Shown: positions 7,264 through 14,076 of the stretch, piece after piece
Layout: each line of letters starts with the position of its first letter
Position numbering within the stretch: position 1 is the first letter of the stretch
Origin: Bdellovibrionaceae bacterium UBA6776
Lineage (GTDB): Bacteria > Bdellovibrionota > Bdellovibrionia > Bdellovibrionales > UBA1609
DNA length: 23,846 nucleotides
Direction: 5' to 3'
Assembly: GCA_002453155.1 (NCBI GenBank)
Contig: DKGG01000056.1
Coordinates: forward strand, 12,227-36,072
The notes under the pieces: generated by a model
What the model saw: the letters and a program-made list of their open reading frames with translations, nothing else
Database searches by the model: none
Told to the model about the DNA's origin: nothing
Translations under genes and position numbers: made by a program

Positions 7264-7704
7264 TCAGTTTTCGAAGACTCCCATACAAGATGGGCCAATC
7301 AACTCCGAAGGATCACGAACTCCATTCACCACTCGCGAATCGCCACAGCCAAGTGCCTCAACCTCATCCATGCACCGTTGACTTGCTTCTCCAATGGGAA
7401 TGATAGAGCCAACCTGCTCTGCTTGAATGACATTCTCGTATTGCGCATATTGCTCCACGGGAAGCCCAAGTTTTGGATGAACATTTTCAAGCTTTAAGAA
7501 CGTCTCTTCGCACTCTTGAAAAGAGTATCCTTGATGACAAAAGGACAATTTCTCGCAGGCTTTATTCATTATTTTTACCGAAGAAAGATTTTGAATGATC
7601 TGCCCCAAACTATCCTGCGACATTGGATTTCCGGTATCTGTCCCGCATCCCGAAATTGAAATCCAAATAAGCGCAAAGATGACATAACGAAACCTATTGA
7701 TCAT
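7264..7704 (-). CDS. GTxTGNP-type lipoprotein
   Basis: 146 residues. The lipoprotein signal ends with the lipobox ISGC, so C20 is lipidated, and the mature end begins CGTDTGNPM. This N-terminus recurs in lipoproteins of Bdellovibrio-like bacteria paired with TIGR02147 regulators. The rest has several conserved-looking cysteines (CEKLSFC, CMDEVEALGC) that may form disulfides in the periplasm or on the outer membrane. The start overlaps the stop of the TIGR02147 gene by four bases (ATGA on the minus strand), so the two are co-translated. Function is unknown; by context it is either a target or a signal partner of that regulator. Confidence 0.8.
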   Translation of the reverse strand: MINRFRYVIFALIWISISGCGTDTGNPMSQDSLGQIIQNLSSVKIMNKACEKLSFCHQGYSFQECEETFLKLENVHPKLGLPVEQYAQYENVIQAEQVGSIIPIGEASQRCMDEVEALGCGDSRVVNGVRDPSELIGPSCMGVFEN

Positions 7705-8558
7705 TTCTCAGACTCCTCATTGAAGACTAACGGGAAAAGTTGAAAATTTAACTGATACACTCGATTGGCGCCTTGATCCTGAGCCGCCACAGCCATGACT
7801 TCCTTTCGAAACTCACGGACCATTTCTTTGATTTTATCAACCACCAACGGGGAGCAAGAAATACAAGTTCCAGAGATTTCTCTTTGAGAGCGATGAATTT
7901 CATCAATGGAGTCACTGGCTTTACGAATCATTTCTTTATGATATTGAGACACCAGGCTGGATGCGACTTCACTTTGAGTGGAGATATTCTGGTAAGACTG
8001 CTTCAAATTTCCAGATTCATCTCTATAAAGCAGTCCCAAAAGCAAAAGATCTTCAAGGGCTTCTTTCACTTCTGACTTTTTCAACTCTGGACGAAAACGT
8101 TTTCCAATCCAATTCAAGTCTTCTTTAAAGATATTCGTACCTACCAATTCGCGAATTGGGATGTAATACCATTTTGCATAATACTTTAACTCGGCATCTT
8201 TTAATGGATAGACACTTTTAAAAGCCTTAGACTTGAGCAAGAGCGAAGCTGCCCTTGATCTTTCCGCTGGGCTTTTACTTTGACCAAACTGAACCAACCC
8301 TTTAAAGAACTCCCCTTCACTCTTTGTCATCTTCAAAGCAAAGATGAATTTCTCGGTGCTTGCCGGCGAAAGGTTTCTTTTTCCCTCGATAACGAGTTTC
8401 AAAAAATTAGGCGAAGAAAATCCGGCTCTTTGTGAAAAGTATCTATAGGAGAAATGAGAAGTTTCTGACTTGAAATGATCATACAGTGCTTTGAGATAAA
8501 CACGAAAATTGGTGTATTCATAAATTGAAGGTTTCTCATTTTTTTCGAGATGCTGCAT
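7701..8558 (-). CDS. TIGR02147/DUF4423-family putative regulator
   Basis: 285 residues. The N-terminal third is typical of the TIGR02147 family known from Fibrobacter, Bdellovibrio and relatives: a start like SIYEYTNFRVYLKALYDHFK followed by FSYRYFSQRAGFSSPNFLKL and a VIEGKRNLSPAS segment, which reads as a helix-turn-helix. The middle and C-terminal parts are helical. Family members are thought to be transcription regulators, often next to genes for surface lipoproteins, as here (the lipoprotein gene overlaps its stop). No ribosome binding site is clear before ATG 8558. Its upstream region is shared with a divergent lipoprotein gene and contains TGTATTCT repeats that could be its binding sites. 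Confidence 0.85.
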   Translation of the reverse strand: MQHLEKNEKPSIYEYTNFRVYLKALYDHFKSETSHFSYRYFSQRAGFSSPNFLKLVIEGKRNLSPASTEKFIFALKMTKSEGEFFKGLVQFGQSKSPAERSRAASLLLKSKAFKSVYPLKDAELKYYAKWYYIPIRELVGTNIFKEDLNWIGKRFRPELKKSEVKEALEDLLLLGLLYRDESGNLKQSYQNISTQSEVASSLVSQYHKEMIRKASDSIDEIHRSQREISGTCISCSPLVVDKIKEMVREFRKEVMAVAAQDQGANRVYQLNFQLFPLVFNEESEK

Positions 8559-8612
8559 TTGACTCAGTCTACGGAAAACAAAGGGGATTGCTCTATGGAA
8601 ATCTTCGGAAAG

Positions 8613-8699
8613 TGTATTCTATCTGTATTCTGACAGGAATTTCCTCGACCTACATCCAGACCGCTCAATTGCACTCAAAAATGTATTCTGCGGGAATAC
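8613..8699. promoter_or_regulatory. TGTATTCT repeats and inverted repeat, probable operator
   Basis: TGTATTCT occurs at 8613-8620, 8624-8631 (11 bp apart, about one helical turn) and 8682-8689. The last copy is part of a 6-bp inverted repeat, GTATTC (8683-8688) and GAATAC (8694-8699), with a 5-bp centre. The stretch lies between the TIGR02147 regulator and the divergent lipoprotein gene, so it could control both. Which protein binds is inferred from position only. Confidence 0.5.
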
Positions 8700-8765
8700 G
8701 GAACTTTCCTCAAAAACTTTATGGCCCGGGCGAACCACCGATAGAATTAAGACTTGGAGGTATCC

Positions 8766-9302
8766 ATGAAAAAATTGGTTCTTTTGATTTTACTCTCATG
8801 CATTTCATTTCAAATTTCGAGCTGTCGGTACGCAAAAGACGATCAAGAATGGAAGAAGGAGGCATGCGCGTCCCCAGCACCAAGCTATCCTATGCGAATC
8901 CTCCTTCCCTCAGTTCATTTGCCAAGTTCATTTTCTCGAATTTACATCTCTATAAATGATGATCAAGTTTTGTTTGATAGCTGCGGCATCATTGTAAACT
9001 ACTTTGAATCGCCCATTTATCTGACTCAAACCTCGGGCGAAGAAATCATTTCCGTGTACCTCGAGAAATGGGAAGCAAGCCCCTACCTGGATGAAAACCT
9101 CAATCCCCTCGAAAACCCTGCACACATTCGAGCAGAGATTTCTATTAGCAATGGTTGCACAGAAGATCCCGTCCTCTACAAGGTCATTGAAACCAACCAA
9201 TTCACTTGGACACCAATCTACTCAAATGGAATACCTGAATGTGGAATCAACTCACAAGAAGGTCTTGCTCATGGAGATTGGACAAGTCCCATCGAGTTTT
9301 GA
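8766..9302 (+). CDS. Putative lipoprotein, function unknown
   Basis: 178 residues. The hydrophobic signal ends with the lipobox ISSC, so C20 is the lipidated residue. The mature part has a proline/serine-rich stretch followed by what look like beta strands (RIYISIND, IYLTQTSGEEIISVYLEKW) and a few cysteines, compatible with a small beta-rich envelope protein. GGAGG (8756-8760) five bases before the ATG fixes the start; the frame is open a little further upstream, but that would place the signal peptide internally. It is divergent from the TIGR02147 regulator and converges on the RiPP-like operon, whose last gene ends six bases away. No family recognised. Confidence 0.75.
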   Translation: MKKLVLLILLSCISFQISSCRYAKDDQEWKKEACASPAPSYPMRILLPSVHLPSSFSRIYISINDDQVLFDSCGIIVNYFESPIYLTQTSGEEIISVYLEKWEASPYLDENLNPLENPAHIRAEISISNGCTEDPVLYKVIETNQFTWTPIYSNGIPECGINSQEGLAHGDWTSPIEF

Positions 9303-9307
9303 GAGAT

Positions 9308-10363
9308 CTACAATGACAGTTTCTTCCCCTCAAGGTGATCATGGTCCAATTTAGCGAGGATTTCCTTGAATATAGGCTGATAATCAAATCGTGGGCTTTC
9401 ATCGATGAACTTCTTAGCCTTCAGGTCAGTCTTGGCTAATTTTGAGTAAATGAATTCCATAGGATTTACTTTCTCAAAATCAAAAGGATCTGGGAGATCA
9501 AATGGAAAATCTTTCTCCATCCAAAGAATCTTTCGGATGGCGTCGCTATGAACCCCAGACATAAAAATCGCAACGGAGAGCAATTCTGTTCGACAATTCT
9601 TGATATGCCCGGTTCTTTCAAGGAGCAACAGTTGGACGATTTTTGCGGTGGCAACATCTAAAGATACAGCCATTTGTCTGTAAATTGCATCTCGATACGT
9701 CATTTCCTCCTGGATCCCAAAACTTATCATCTTCCCTTGATCGTCCAGCGTGTGCCCATAATAATTCCAGGAATAATTTGTCAATCCAGAATAAAGTGAA
9801 ATTCGATCCCTAATCCATTTCAAATTGGCTTGAACGCTCTCCAAATACTCTGGAATCAAAAAGGTAACGAAGTGATATGACCAATCATGAATACTATTTC
9901 TATCAACAAGCGGAGCCATCGGAAGAACACCCTGAGCTAGAAAAGAATCAACGTATTCTTCACATGAGATTTCAGAATCTCGCCTCTTAAAACTGAATCC
10001 TTGTATATCTAAAGCCCTCAGTCGATGATTGATCACAGAATCCATTGGCAAAATGCAACTTCTATCAGAAGAGCAACTTTTAAGATTAAAAAAGGCAATC
10101 AAATTTGGAAAATCCTCAAGCGCCTTTTGCGGCCACAGCGGACTTCCTTGAAAATTCGCCGAAATTCTATCTTTTTCTAATCGCATTCCGCTCCATTCTG
10201 AATCACCATTTCGAGAGATCAAGCGAAACGATTCTCCTCCAATTCTAAATGTGCCGCGATGAACAAGACTGACGCAATCTTCTTTGTCAAAATCGGACTC
10301 AACGGATTCTATCTGAAGAATCTCTGGATTGCTCAAGAGATCAAGCTCGATGACGGGATTCAA
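9308..10363 (-). CDS. Unrecognised protein, last gene of the RiPP-like operon
   Basis: About 351 residues and without signal peptide or membrane segments. The N-terminal 100 residues look beta-rich; the rest is mainly helical and contains a His-containing stretch (NSIHDWSYHFVTFLIPEY) and a later RTGHIKNCRTELLSV segment. No family was recognised. The chosen start is a TTG at 10363, which has AAAGGAAGG six bases upstream. A TTG at 10393 would add ten residues but has no ribosome binding site. Either start lies inside the end of the ABC transporter gene, so the genes are coupled. By context it may be a further tailoring enzyme, a peptide-binding adaptor or an immunity protein; the sequence itself does not decide. 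Confidence 0.75.
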   Translation of the reverse strand: MNPVIELDLLSNPEILQIESVESDFDKEDCVSLVHRGTFRIGGESFRLISRNGDSEWSGMRLEKDRISANFQGSPLWPQKALEDFPNLIAFFNLKSCSSDRSCILPMDSVINHRLRALDIQGFSFKRRDSEISCEEYVDSFLAQGVLPMAPLVDRNSIHDWSYHFVTFLIPEYLESVQANLKWIRDRISLYSGLTNYSWNYYGHTLDDQGKMISFGIQEEMTYRDAIYRQMAVSLDVATAKIVQLLLLERTGHIKNCRTELLSVAIFMSGVHSDAIRKILWMEKDFPFDLPDPFDFEKVNPMEFIYSKLAKTDLKAKKFIDESPRFDYQPIFKEILAKLDHDHLEGKKLSL

Positions 10364-11720
10364 GAACAACCTTCCTTTGAGAAAGCACTTCAATTGCTGA
10401 ATTTATCTTATCTATATTACTTATATCTAAATTGGCATCCCACTCATCGAGGAATACAAACTTCACTTCACTTAAATTTTTAATTTCTTCAAAAGCATGA
10501 AGCAGTCGATTCCCATCGGACTGCGAAATAAGCTCATCGGACTTAAAAGAGAGATCCGAGAAATGACTGGGCAAGAAAAACGAAGATTCTCCCGTATGTT
10601 CAGCAAGAATAGATAGCAATGTAGACTTCCCCGCTCCGTTCTTTCCCCTGAGAGTAAAACGTCCGTTGTCTTTTTGATCAAGGAAACCCTTCAATTGACT
10701 TACCTTCGAAACAGAAATTTTGCCGCCCCCATTTGTGACTGAAATTTCATCTAATTTAACAAATTCCTCTAGGTCCCTTGACGTTTGACTTATCCCAAGA
10801 ATTTCTTCTAGTTCCTTTAGTTGGGCACGTAAACCTTCCCAACTTAACGTAAGGCCAAAAAAAGCAAAGATATTCTGAATCACTTGCAGTTGACGAGGAA
10901 GCGAAACCAAAAGAGCCGCAAATGCTGTCGGATTATCCAGTTGTTCTTTCAAAAAAATTCCATTCCCAGCCGCAATAACAGTTAAAGCCATTCCAACCGC
11001 ACAGCTGCTCACCAAGGTGCGAGTCTGATCATATCCAGCGGCAGCCTCCTTCGCATTCTGGAGAGAACCTAAAAACTTAGCCTCCCAGTTCTGTAAGCAA
11101 TATTTATTACCCACAAAAATATTCTCCCAACTGGAAAGGAGAGAATCTGAAAGATTTCTCCTTCCGTTTTGCATTCTTTGAGCAGAAAGCGCAATTTTCC
11201 CTCGAAATGCTCGATTTGCTCCAGCAAGCAGAGCTCCTGCCGCCAAATACCAAGCTGAAATGCGTGGATCAATTGCGACGGCAATGACCAAAATATTAAG
11301 AACGGTAGACAAAAATATTTGATAGAGGTCATAAACAACGCGAGTTGCGTTTTCGTAAATGACTACATTTTCAGTCGTCAACCAAGACTCGTATTTCTCC
11401 TTGTCCCTGCCGTGTGACCATGTCGAATATCCTCCATTACGAGTGACAAACTCCTGCATATAACTTGCTAAAGAATCATACCTCCACCGTTGGAGCCAAA
11501 TAACAGATAGGGTGTTAGGAGCAAAGACAACAATCAAACTGACAACAAACCAAAAGGCCCACAAAAGCGCTTCCTGGGTTTTTCCTTCGGTCGCGTATCG
11601 AATGGATTGAATGATAAAGTATGTGCTTGAAGCGACGGTCACTTGCTGGAGTGTTGCCCAAAAAGACGTCCAAAGACCCGCTTTATTCCATAGAGTTTTG
11701 TAAATATTAAACGATAGCAT
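10341..11720 (-). CDS. ABC transporter (fused membrane and shortened ATPase domain)
   Basis: 459 residues. The first 300 form an exporter-type membrane domain with about six hydrophobic segments (near 22-40, 51-75, 133-150, 154-170, 240-258, 264-290). The ATPase part has Walker A GKNGAGKST (359-367), Walker B FVFLDE (421-426) with a D-loop-like WDANLD, and a final RHR that fits the H-loop. From about 325 to the end it is only about 135 residues instead of about 200-220. The helical subdomain is largely missing, and the signature LSGGQ is reduced to something like SQSDGNR (399-405). AAGGAG is seven bases before the ATG, inside the cupin gene (14-bp overlap). Its place in the operon suggests export of the modified peptide. 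Confidence 0.85.
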   Translation of the reverse strand: MLSFNIYKTLWNKAGLWTSFWATLQQVTVASSTYFIIQSIRYATEGKTQEALLWAFWFVVSLIVVFAPNTLSVIWLQRWRYDSLASYMQEFVTRNGGYSTWSHGRDKEKYESWLTTENVVIYENATRVVYDLYQIFLSTVLNILVIAVAIDPRISAWYLAAGALLAGANRAFRGKIALSAQRMQNGRRNLSDSLLSSWENIFVGNKYCLQNWEAKFLGSLQNAKEAAAGYDQTRTLVSSCAVGMALTVIAAGNGIFLKEQLDNPTAFAALLVSLPRQLQVIQNIFAFFGLTLSWEGLRAQLKELEEILGISQTSRDLEEFVKLDEISVTNGGGKISVSKVSQLKGFLDQKDNGRFTLRGKNGAGKSTLLSILAEHTGESSFFLPSHFSDLSFKSDELISQSDGNRLLHAFEEIKNLSEVKFVFLDEWDANLDISNIDKINSAIEVLSQRKVVLESRHRA

Positions 11721-12804
11721 GACAAGACTCCTTCTGCTCCATTCCGAAAAGTCTGAGATACTGATTTGCCAACTTCCGGTCTCGAGAACTTAAAGTTAAC
11801 TTAAATTTTTCAAGTTGAAATGATTCATTAATACTTAAAGATCTTTCCGCTAGGTCTTCCTTGATCTTATTAAAATTCTCACGTGACGTGGCCGCCGAAA
11901 TAGCGAAAAGCGCGAGTCGCAAATCCTGAGATCCTTCAGAAAACTCATTGGTCTTATTTTTAAAGAAATCAATTCCATTGTTGTATGCAACGCTCTGAAC
12001 CAACAAAGACTCTTTAGCACCTCTTGCCGCAAATTTAGAAGCGATGCCTACGTCTGAACTTTGAAAGATTCGAGATCCAAATTTCACCATCATAAAGAAA
12101 TTTTCTGCCAAACTTTGCTCACCAAGAAATTTTTCAAAAAGTCTGTGGAATTCGGCTCGATTTTCCGTCCAAAGTAGATTTAAGCCAGTGAGACGTTTCC
12201 GTTGAACTGTTGTACTTACATTGTAATGAGCCTTCAAAGTAGGAAAGTAATTGCTTTGCGCACCCAATCTTGGGGTTGGAAGTGTTCGTATCAGAAGACT
12301 TGTGGTGGGCCGCCCGAGATGAAACACTCCGTGAGGATCAATAGCACCGGATCTGACGACGGATCGCGAACCTTCCTTCCAAATTTCGGCATTCCGAACT
12401 TTTAGGTCTCCAAACTGAAGAGCCCCATCATGAGGTCCAGACTCCGTAAAGTCGTAAATCACATTTAAGGAGTCTCCCTTGAGCTGAAATTGTACAGCCG
12501 AAAAATCATGGTCATGAACATTTACATGACCTCCATGCCAATTTAATATTTCGACCATAAATCGGCCATTATTGTAGATTTGAAAATACATGTCGGAAAA
12601 AGTCGAAAGCTGTTGGTTGAGTCGAACCGAATGATGGTCCAGAAGCTTGAGCTGATTGGACACTTTCCCGAATTCAGTCAGGTCAAGCCTTTCAGTCTCT
12701 TCCCAAACAATACTAGGAAAATATTCACAAGCATTGTCAAATTTGAGCCATTTTTCTTCAATGCGTGAACATGCCGCTACAAGATCATTATATAATAAGT
12801 TCAT
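11707..12804 (-). CDS. Cupin-fold protein in RiPP-like operon
   Basis: 365 residues, no signal peptide. Residues about 85-180 read as a cupin barrel. HGGHVNVHDHDF gives a metal-binding H97-x-H99 pair, followed by a strand with a turn glycine (VQFQLKGDSLNVIYDF). The second motif DPHGVFHLGRP contributes H162, then a closing strand (TSLLIRTLPTP). This arrangement is like that of cysteine-dioxygenase-type metal-dependent oxygenases; whether it is catalytic is unknown. The C-terminal 180 residues are helical and unassigned. AAGGAG in front of ATG 12804 overlaps the stop codon of the HExxH gene. By context it could oxidise the peptide or help its leader recognition. Confidence 0.75.
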   Translation of the reverse strand: MNLLYNDLVAACSRIEEKWLKFDNACEYFPSIVWEETERLDLTEFGKVSNQLKLLDHHSVRLNQQLSTFSDMYFQIYNNGRFMVEILNWHGGHVNVHDHDFSAVQFQLKGDSLNVIYDFTESGPHDGALQFGDLKVRNAEIWKEGSRSVVRSGAIDPHGVFHLGRPTTSLLIRTLPTPRLGAQSNYFPTLKAHYNVSTTVQRKRLTGLNLLWTENRAEFHRLFEKFLGEQSLAENFFMMVKFGSRIFQSSDVGIASKFAARGAKESLLVQSVAYNNGIDFFKNKTNEFSEGSQDLRLALFAISAATSRENFNKIKEDLAERSLSINESFQLEKFKLTLSSRDRKLANQYLRLFGMEQKESCHAIV

Positions 12805-12813
12805 AAAATCTCC

Positions 12814-13674
12814 TTAAATATGATTTAGCCGAGACTCGACTTTTGAAATGAGCTCTAGGGCTCGTGGTTTACAGATCTTTTCAAGATTTGGATGAGATTT
12901 TACACTTTCTATCGACAATCGAATGTTCTCTTTAATTTTCTCGCTGGGTGGATGAACCTGAAGACGATCGGCATTTTTTAGATAATTTTCTCTAGCATAA
13001 AGGACCTCAAAAGCGACAATTATTGAATGCACAACCTTATCCATTGGGCGAGGGCGCATAAGGATAGAGGACTGAGCCCAATTTTCTTTTCGAAAGAGAG
13101 CCGAGTAATTGAACTGAGGATGGGAAAATTCATCAAGGAAAATGAGGGTGTGTGTCATTTCATGAATAAGGAGTTCAATGACGTCTTGGATAGACAGATT
13201 TTTTCGCAAGCTCAGCCACATTAGGCCTATGCATTTACTCGAAGTTCCTCCATACGCCCTCAATCCAGAACTGTTTAGATTTGATCCACAAATCAAAATA
13301 GAGTGAACTACGAGATTTAGGAGATCACGGGCCTCCGGATTTAACTCCGACAGATGATTCAAAGCATTCTGAACAAGTCCTTCACAGACCTTTCGATCTG
13401 CACCCTCATAAAACTTACCAACCATAGATTCCTGAGAGAGATCATTGATCTGGCTAGCCGAAAATGCGCCGGCCAATTCAAGAGCTCTATTTGGTTCACG
13501 TACAATGAGATCAAACGATGAATCTAGGTGAATTTTTGACTGATACTTGTTCAAGAACTGAATATAGGGCTCTTTTAAATCATTGCTCGTACGAATTGAA
13601 TTTTTATCTAAAAACGGTGAAATCAGTTTATAAAGGTTTTGAATGTTGTTTGCGTAGCCATTGAGACCATACAT
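12814..13674 (-). CDS. HExxH protein resembling mod_HExxH peptide beta-hydroxylases
   Basis: 286 residues, no signal peptide. The metal motif HEMTH (171-175) lies in a helix (IELLIHEMTHTLIFL), and 30 residues later RPRPMDKVVHSIIVAFEVLY (207-226) offers a third ligand, H216. In the mod_HExxH family (TIGR04267, alpha-ketoglutarate-type peptide beta-hydroxylases in RiPP loci) the HExxH helix is followed by a similar R-P-x-x-x-x-x-x-H-x-x-x-x-F segment, so that reading is favoured. The alternative is a zinc peptidase that trims the leader, since HExxH alone does not distinguish them. AGGAG lies five bases upstream of the ATG. It is the first enzyme gene after the 43-residue peptide gene and its hairpin. 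Confidence 0.75.
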   Translation of the reverse strand: MYGLNGYANNIQNLYKLISPFLDKNSIRTSNDLKEPYIQFLNKYQSKIHLDSSFDLIVREPNRALELAGAFSASQINDLSQESMVGKFYEGADRKVCEGLVQNALNHLSELNPEARDLLNLVVHSILICGSNLNSSGLRAYGGTSSKCIGLMWLSLRKNLSIQDVIELLIHEMTHTLIFLDEFSHPQFNYSALFRKENWAQSSILMRPRPMDKVVHSIIVAFEVLYARENYLKNADRLQVHPPSEKIKENIRLSIESVKSHPNLEKICKPRALELISKVESRLNHI

Positions 13675-13698
13675 ATTCTCTCCTGGGTGGAATCTATT

Positions 13699-13721
13699 GC
13701 GACGCCGGATCCCGGCGTCGC
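13699..13721. other. GC-rich hairpin between peptide gene and enzyme genes
   Basis: GCGACGCCGG (13699-13708) and CCGGCGTCGC (13712-13721) form a perfect 10-bp stem with a 3-base loop. It lies 13 bases after the peptide stop codon and 24 before the HExxH gene's start. No U-run follows on the minus strand, so complete termination is unlikely. Partial termination or protection of the peptide mRNA's 3' end would give more peptide than enzymes. Confidence 0.6.
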
Positions 13722-13734
13722 AGATCGGCAGACG

Positions 13735-13866
13735 TTAATCGAAAGCAATCATAATCATTTGGTTGTTACTGATCACAGATTCGGCGTTGAAATGATTTTC
13801 AACTGCCTCCTGAGATTCTTGGATTTCCTCGGCTGTAACGGCCTCGATGATTTCTTCAATAGACAT
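13735..13866 (-). CDS. Small acidic peptide, candidate RiPP precursor
   Basis: 43 codons from ATG 13866 to TAA. A strong ribosome binding site (AGGAG five bases before the ATG, in AGGAGAGG 13869-13876) supports translation. The N-terminal half is a helical, very acidic leader-like part (MSIEEIIEAVTAEEIQ; nine Glu in the first 29 residues). The C-terminal part is uncharged and hydrophobic apart from the last residue and ends NNQMIMIAFD, with Asn 34, Asn 35, His 25 and Asp 43 as possible targets of a hydroxylase. There is no Cys and no double-glycine cleavage site. It is first in the operon with the HExxH, cupin and ABC genes. Precursor status is inferred from size, context and leader character; no known family was recognised. 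Confidence 0.65.
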   Translation of the reverse strand: MSIEEIIEAVTAEEIQESQEAVENHFNAESVISNNQMIMIAFD

Positions 13867-14076
13867 AACCTCTCCTTTTCATAAATTTCGTCAGAAACTG
13901 ACTTGCCCGCCTCAATTTGCAGGAGATAAACCACCAAAAAACCGACCTAAGGCCTTGTTTTCACTGGATGCGGCCGGCGTACAGTCTCTAAATATGGACG
14001 CATGTCCGAGACCTTGTCCGGTGCTCGACCTTAAAATACCCTCACCGTCACCCTCTGATCTTCCGATAGAACCAGT

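Noticed and set aside
7177..7497. Open plus-strand frame of 106 codons
   Set aside because: Most of it is antisense to the GTxTGNP lipoprotein gene, which has good support. The product has no coherent features.
8525..8959. Open plus-strand frame of 144 codons across the intergenic region and the lipoprotein start
   Set aside because: It overlaps the lipoprotein gene, which has a ribosome binding site and a lipobox, in another frame, and it runs through the repeat-containing operator region without any recognisable domain.
12814..13674. HExxH gene as a simple secreted zinc peptidase
   Set aside because: There is no signal peptide or typical peptidase context, and the following R-P...H segment and neighbours fit the peptide-modification family better. 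It was kept as an alternative, not the main call.
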